Shown here piece by piece: positions 59,921-64,000 of a DNA stretch of 64,000 nucleotides. Positions within the stretch are counted from its first letter, which is position 1, and every line of letters starts with the position of its first letter. The DNA comes from Sphaerochaeta halotolerans (GTDB lineage Bacteria > Spirochaetota > Spirochaetia > Sphaerochaetales > Sphaerochaetaceae). The translations under genes were made by a program, and so were the position numbers. Under the pieces are notes generated by a model. It saw only the letters and a program-made list of their open reading frames with translations. It was not told where the DNA came from and did not search any database. The DNA lies in the NCBI RefSeq assembly GCF_003429665.1, contig NZ_QUWK01000002.1, forward strand, positions 1-64,000. Reading direction: 5' to 3'.

Positions 59921-61599
59921 GGAATCAAGAAGGTGGCAGAGATTCCATAGCGGGCTATACCTTGTGCATCAGGAAGAGATTCTCCTCCTATGGTCAGCAT
60001 GGAACTCTGCAAGGGAAGGACCTTCCTGCTGTATATGTAATCAATACGTTCTTTCAGATTCTCTGTAAGAAAGGTGTTTCCCGCATCGGTATCTGCTGAG
60101 AAATGGGTAACCCTGTATACATCATAGAAGGATGACTCCTCCAAGAAATTCGACAGTGGCCAGATATAGTCAATCTGTCTGTAGGGCACAGGACTGAATG
60201 TATTCCAATCCTGGTAGGAAGGTTCAAAGAGGCTGGCGCCCATAATGGTGGGCTCAGTGACGGTTCCTTCGCCGAGTATTCCTTTCAAAACCTTTGTTCG
60301 TTCGCTGGTACCCTGCCGCTGTATGGTTTTCCAATCGTTCCCGCTTGTAAACGCGCTGAGGACCTCATATTCGGGAAGATTTGTAATAGAGAGCCTAAGT
60401 GTTTTTGTGTTGCTGAATTGGACACTCGCCCCATGTTTCGTGGTTGAGATGATTGGGAAGGATGTAATGATTGCCCCTCCTTCAACCAGTACGGCATTCC
60501 TTCTCAATTGTCTCACCAAGTCAATGACATTCTGCATATGACCGGTGACCAGGATGACGGGGGATTGGATGTCGCTGATGCTTGTTTTAACCAAACCAGG
60601 CATGGTGGTATCCTTCCAGGGTATATCATCAAGGGGGAGCATCAACACGTTCAGCTGATCCTTCTCAGCTGCCAGTATTGTTGCTTCGTCAGTAGTGTAC
60701 ATTCTGGGTAGTGTCAGCTGTGGGAGTGGGGGAATCTGTTGGTACTCAGCTTCCAATGCGGCAAGGCGCGCCTTCTCAGCTTCTTCCGCTGTTCTCAGTT
60801 CCTCTGCCTTCTCCCGCTGCTTTTCCAGCCGTTCTTCCTCAATGCGTTTTGCTTCCTCGTTACGTTGTTGTTCAAGGCTGAGTCTCTCTTCCAGGGATTG
60901 GGTTTTCTCCTCAAGTTGTGCTGTAAGGATTGCTTTGTCTGTTTGCAGAGATTCAATGGTATCCTGTAGTTCCAGCAACCTCTGTTCTTGTGCTGCCTTC
61001 AGCGATTCAACTTCGGAGGTATGCTTTACCTCTGCCTCATGTATGATGGTTTGGAGTTCTCTGTTTATGATCTGCTGTTCTGAAAGAAGATTCTCAAGTT
61101 CATTAGCCTGGTAGGTGAGCATTTCATAGGCTTGTTCATTTTCAGCGATCTTTTGGTGTAATGCTTCAATTTCAGCTTGCAGTGTAGTAATAGTTGTCTG
61201 CATTTCCCCGGTTTTCTGCATATACTCGAGGCCTTTGCTTTCAACGGAGAGGTTGCGTTCCTCCAGCAATTCCCTCAAGTTCTTAGTGTTGTTCTGCTCA
61301 TCAGTGAGTGCCTTTTGATTCTCTTGTAGATCTTTCTCCAATAATCTTTTTTCTGCTTGGAGCGAGGCAATAACTGCCTGGGCATCTTCATAGCGTTGTT
61401 TTTGTTCTGCCTCTGCTTCTGCTTCCTCTTTCGCTTTTTGTTCAGCTACCAACAAGGAATATTTGGTGACGAGTTCACCCTCACCAATGGGAGTGGGTGT
61501 CTGGATGCTCTCTTTTGCAGAGCGGGCGGTATAGGTCTCACATCCAAAGAGGAGGGTGAGCAGTATCAGGATTGTTGGCAGTGCAATGCGTTTGTTCAT
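59917..61599 (-). CDS. Coiled-coil lipoprotein with EEP-like C-terminal domain
   Basis: A 560-residue lipoprotein: LTLLFGC is the lipobox. Residues about 45-300 are one long coiled coil of Glu, Gln, Lys, Leu and Ala heptads. The last 220 residues resemble an endonuclease/exonuclease/phosphatase fold: VILVTGHMQN, MGASLFEPSYQDW in the place of the GDFN loop, a TFL-then-ERIDYIYSRKVLPLQS strand typical of EEP enzymes, and a final RYGISATFLI where catalytic SDH-x-P is lost. The domain is therefore probably inactive and used for binding. Function unknown. The ATG at 61599 gives a proper lipoprotein signal. Confidence 0.7.
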   Translation of the reverse strand: MNKRIALPTILILLTLLFGCETYTARSAKESIQTPTPIGEGELVTKYSLLVAEQKAKEEAEAEAEQKQRYEDAQAVIASLQAEKRLLEKDLQENQKALTDEQNNTKNLRELLEERNLSVESKGLEYMQKTGEMQTTITTLQAEIEALHQKIAENEQAYEMLTYQANELENLLSEQQIINRELQTIIHEAEVKHTSEVESLKAAQEQRLLELQDTIESLQTDKAILTAQLEEKTQSLEERLSLEQQRNEEAKRIEEERLEKQREKAEELRTAEEAEKARLAALEAEYQQIPPLPQLTLPRMYTTDEATILAAEKDQLNVLMLPLDDIPWKDTTMPGLVKTSISDIQSPVILVTGHMQNVIDLVRQLRRNAVLVEGGAIITSFPIISTTKHGASVQFSNTKTLRLSITNLPEYEVLSAFTSGNDWKTIQRQGTSERTKVLKGILGEGTVTEPTIMGASLFEPSYQDWNTFSPVPYRQIDYIWPLSNFLEESSFYDVYRVTHFSADTDAGNTFLTENLKERIDYIYSRKVLPLQSSMLTIGGESLPDAQGIARYGISATFLIP

Positions 61600-61615
61600 A
61601 GGGGTTTCTGGTTCC

Positions 61616-61897
61616 TTAGAAGTTGAAGAATGCCTCAGCTCTTGCCTTGGCACGTGCTTTTTTCTCTGATTCCTCTTTGGAATCCTCACCGAGCATGAAG
61701 GAGTCGCAAAAATTCGCATGCTCCTTATCCTCTATATATTCCTCGACTCCTTCAAGGCAGTCGTGGTAGATTCCCGGACTGTAGAATCTGCAATTTACAC
61801 AGCTATGCAGACTCTTCGAACAGGTTGGACATACCGTGTGATAGCCAATACTGAGCAATGGGTCGATGGGAGTATGGCAGTGATGACATGCACGCAT
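61616..61897 (-). CDS. Small zinc-ribbon-like protein
   Basis: A 93-residue protein with CHHC, CPTC, CVNC, and further C and H residues (YHDCLEG, ANFCDSF), enough to hold two zincs. The C-terminal tail is an Ala/Lys/Glu helix. No family recognised; it may be a nucleic-acid or protein adaptor. It sits between the HIT and coiled-coil genes, 2 bases after the HIT stop, and is probably co-transcribed with both. Confidence 0.75.
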   Translation of the reverse strand: MRACHHCHTPIDPLLSIGYHTVCPTCSKSLHSCVNCRFYSPGIYHDCLEGVEEYIEDKEHANFCDSFMLGEDSKEESEKKARAKARAEAFFNF

Positions 61898-61899
61898 GG

Positions 61900-62301
61900 T
61901 TAAAACTCCAATTTCTTTCCATAGTCGGCAATCTCGCCATCTGAGTAGGTCTCTTTGACAAGATGGAGGGTCTTCCCATCCCCTTTGTACCTGGGGATGA
62001 TGTGAAGATGCAGGTGTGGTACTTCCTGCCCACTTTCCTTTCCATTGTTGATGATTACGTTGGTGGCATCACAACCAAGTTTTTCCCTGAGTACCTTGTC
62101 AGCTTTTTTCGCAAGAACCATCATATGGCTGAGTACAGCTTCTGGGCAACTTTCGAGGGTAGGGTAGGCTTCTGTGGTGATGATCAACAGGTGTCCTTTG
62201 TTCACCGGATTGATATCTAATATGGAGAAACAAAGCTCGTCCTTGTGTAAAAATATAGAGGGAATCTCCCCTTTCAAAATCTTGGTGAAAATCGTTTCCA
62301 T
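61900..62301 (-). CDS. HIT-family nucleotide-binding hydrolase
   Basis: A 133-residue HIT protein. KILKGEIPS starts the fold and VPHLHLHIIPRY is the HxHxHxx catalytic triad, the middle His being the nucleophile. Family members hydrolyse nucleoside phosphoramidates or dinucleoside polyphosphates. Start at ATG 62301 behind AGGT; a longer form starting 10 codons upstream lacks a ribosome site. First gene of a small minus-strand operon. Confidence 0.92.
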   Translation of the reverse strand: METIFTKILKGEIPSIFLHKDELCFSILDINPVNKGHLLIITTEAYPTLESCPEAVLSHMMVLAKKADKVLREKLGCDATNVIINNGKESGQEVPHLHLHIIPRYKGDGKTLHLVKETYSDGEIADYGKKLEF

Positions 62302-62460
62302 GGCATACCTCAGCGCTATTGTAACACACAAGTGTCGAGTCGGAAAAGGATTGTATTAGGAAAAGGGATTGCACAAAAAACCGAGATATACTATTATCCA
62401 CGAGGTACGTTGGGATAATCATGTCCCTAGAACGTTCGTTCTCTTCCCTTCAGTTGGTAA

Positions 62461-62497
62461 CCTGATGTGTACTAGGGAGTAAGAGTTTTACATCAGG
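62461..62497. promoter_or_regulatory. Inverted repeat in the fusA upstream region
   Basis: CCTGATGT (62461-62468) and ACATCAGG (62490-62497) form an 8-bp stem with a 21-base loop about 65 bases before the fusA start. It could be a leader hairpin, or an operator for the divergent HIT and fusA genes. Confidence 0.35.
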
Positions 62498-62563
62498 GAT
62501 ATTGGAATGCTGCAGGGGAATCTGTGGACTCGTTTTTATTCTATACTATAGAGGTTATAAAGA

Positions 62564-64000
62564 ATGGCTGACTTGCAAAATTTGAGGAATATCGGAATCA
62601 GTGCCCACATTGACTCGGGTAAGACAACACTTTCCGAACGTATCCTCTACTACTGCAATAAGATCCACGAAATACATGAAGTTCGTGGTAAGGATGGCGT
62701 TGGGGCTACCATGGATAGCATGGAACTTGAACGCGAAAGAGGTATTACCATTGCCTCCGCTGCAACAAACGTTACCTGGAAAGGAAATGAAATCAACATT
62801 ATCGACACACCGGGACATGTTGACTTCACCATAGAGGTTGAACGTTCCTTGCGCGTGTTGGACGGTGCTATCTTGGTGCTTTGTTCCGTCGCTGGCGTAC
62901 AGAGCCAGTCCATCACCGTAGACCGGCAGATGAAGCGTTACCACGTTCCCCGTATTGCATTTGTCAACAAGTGTGACCGTACTGGTGCAAATCCGTATCG
63001 CGTCAAGAATCAATTGATTGAAAAGCTTGGTTTGAACGCTGTATTGATGCAGATTCCCATTGGTCTTGAGGATAAGCTTGAGGGTGTTGTTGATTTGGTC
63101 AGCATGAAAGCTCTCTACTTCGATGATGGCCCTAATGGGGATGCCGTTCGCGAGGCTGAGATTCCTTCCCACTTGAAAGAGGAAGCTGATGCTCGCCGTG
63201 AGGAGTTGCTCGATGGTGTTTCTATGTGCTCGGATGAGCTTATGGAAGCAATGCTCGAAGACAATGTAACCGAGGAAATCATCCGCAGTGCAATAAGAAA
63301 GGCTACCATCAATTTGGAGCTCTGCCCGGTATTCATGGGGAGTGCCTACAAGAACAAGGGCATCCAGCCCCTGCTCGATGGTGTGGTGAGCTACCTGCCC
63401 AATCCTACTGATGTCACCAATAAGGCCCTCGACCTTGATAACAATGAGGAAGAGGTAATACTGAAGGCTGATGAAGATCTTCCTCCTGTAGTCCTGGCAT
63501 TCAAGCTTGAGGATGGACAGTATGGTCAGTTGACCTATATCCGTGTCTATCAGGGGAAGGTGAAGAAGGGTGATGAGCTCTACAATACCCGTAGCCGTAA
63601 GAAGTTCCGTGTTGGACGATTGATTCGTATGCATGCAGCTACCATGGAAGATTTGACGGAAGCAGGCTGTGGTGAAATTGCAGCACTCTTCGGTATTGAA
63701 TGTGCCAGTGGTGACACCTTCTGTGATCCAAAGCTGAACTATTCTCTCTCCAGTATGTATGTTCCAAATCCGGTAATCTCCCTGGCAATCAAGCCGGTGG
63801 ACAAGAAGGCTGCGGACAACATGGGCAAGGCACTCAACCGCTTTACCAAGGAGGACCCGACATTCCGCAGTTATGTGGATCCTGAGTCCAACCAGACAAT
63901 CATCCAGGGTATGGGTGAGTTGCACCTTGAGGTCTATGTCGAACGCATGAAGCGTGAGTACAAGGCAGAGGTGGAGATTGGTCAGCCAGAGGTAGCCTAT
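62564..64000 (+). CDS. fusA: Elongation factor G, mitochondrial/spirochaetal type (3' end outside window)
   Basis: 479 codons of EF-G, open to the window edge. G1 AHIDSGKTT (14-22), G2 [11 protein letters not shown]3 DTPGHVDF, G4 NKCD and domain II follow, with domain III beginning near [12 protein letters not shown]. The Ser in AHIDSGKTT, where E. coli-type EF-G has Ala, is the form of mitochondrial EF-G1 and the related spirochaetal/planctomycete spdEFG1. It drives translocation on the ribosome, or recycling if a second EF-G divides the work. Start at ATG 62564 behind GAGGT. Confidence 0.95.
   Translation, partial: MADLQNLRNIGISAHIDSGKTTLSERILYYCNKIHEIHEVRGKDGVGATMDSMELERERGITIASAATNVTWKGNEINIIDTPGHVDFTIEVERSLRVLDGAILVLCSVAGVQSQSITVDRQMKRYHVPRIAFVNKCDRTGANPYRVKNQLIEKLGLNAVLMQIPIGLEDKLEGVVDLVSMKALYFDDGPNGDAVREAEIPSHLKEEADARREELLDGVSMCSDELMEAMLEDNVTEEIIRSAIRKATINLELCPVFMGSAYKNKGIQPLLDGVVSYLPNPTDVTNKALDLDNNEEEVILKADEDLPPVVLAFKLEDGQYGQLTYIRVYQGKVKKGDELYNTRSRKKFRVGRLIRMHAATMEDLTEAGCGEIAALFGIECASGDTFCDPKLNYSLSSMYVPNPVISLAIKPVDKKAADNMGKALNRFTKEDPTFRSYVDPESNQTIIQGMGELHLEVYVERMKREYKAEVEIGQPEVAY

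Noticed and set aside
62555-63925. 456-codon minus-strand frame opposite fusA
   Set aside because: Long only because of codon bias in fusA; the plus strand encodes unmistakable EF-G motifs.

Overview
The window looks like chromosomal DNA from an anaerobic, double-membraned spirochaete, most likely of the Sphaerochaeta/Sphaerochaetaceae type. The taxonomic call is an inference from gene content: a class I lysyl-tRNA synthetase, an EF-G with the [10 protein letters not shown]-loop of the mitochondrial/spirochaetal type, many outer-membrane-barrel-like and lipobox proteins, a PlpD-like patatin autotransporter, NAD-coupled [FeFe]-hydrogenase and a Rex repressor. No phage, CRISPR array, rRNA or complete insertion sequence is visible.

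Layout. 0-4 kb is the most gene-poor part: the tail of an unidentified gene, an Mrr-type nuclease interrupted or truncated at its 5' side, a lone radical SAM/SPASM-like protein, a strongly structured intergenic stretch and a CAU-anticodon tRNA (minus). 4-14 kb holds envelope and housekeeping genes: a barrel-like protein, a SEC-C protein, RlpA-SPOR, lysS, a flavodoxin-like reductase, era, clpP, an MFS-HEAT fusion and a secreted endonuclease/phosphatase. 14.1-20.1 kb is the redox locus: rex divergent from a five-gene Hnd/Hyd-type bifurcating hydrogenase operon (NuoE-like, HATPase, 2Fe-2S ferredoxin, NuoF-like, [FeFe] HydA). 20.1-29.2 kb is a block of lineage-specific envelope proteins around pepT. 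29.1-35.8 kb carries GDPD, endonuclease IV, an M16C metallopeptidase and a three-gene operon (DRTGG, anti-sigma-like ATPase, H-cluster-like Fe-S protein) that looks like a hydrogen/redox signalling module.

35.9-43.5 kb is a sugar operon on the minus strand (binding protein, two permeases, GT4 glycosyltransferase, LacI regulator, GH13_18 phosphorylase) controlled from two perfect CCAAAACGTTTTGG operators. 44.3-51.0 kb is glpK followed by cdaA, ybbR, acpS, truA, family 4 uracil-DNA glycosylase and priA, nearly all overlapping. 51.0-57.6 kb is a second compact operon: def, fmt, patatin autotransporter, YhcC-like radical SAM, VanZ and two-subunit class I fumarase. 57.7-64 kb has a lipoprotein FKBP, a YjjG-like phosphatase, a DUF308 protein, a coiled-coil lipoprotein with a degenerate nuclease-like end, a small zinc protein, a HIT protein and the 5' part of fusA.

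The points I would look at first are the H-cluster-like signalling operon, the sugar operon that pairs a glycosyltransferase with a phosphorylase, and the four genes (rlpA-like, lysS, def, DRTGG) whose -10 boxes sit only 7-8 bases before the start codon, suggesting leaderless mRNAs. Promoter, operator and terminator calls come from reading the sequence by eye; no alignment or database search was run.
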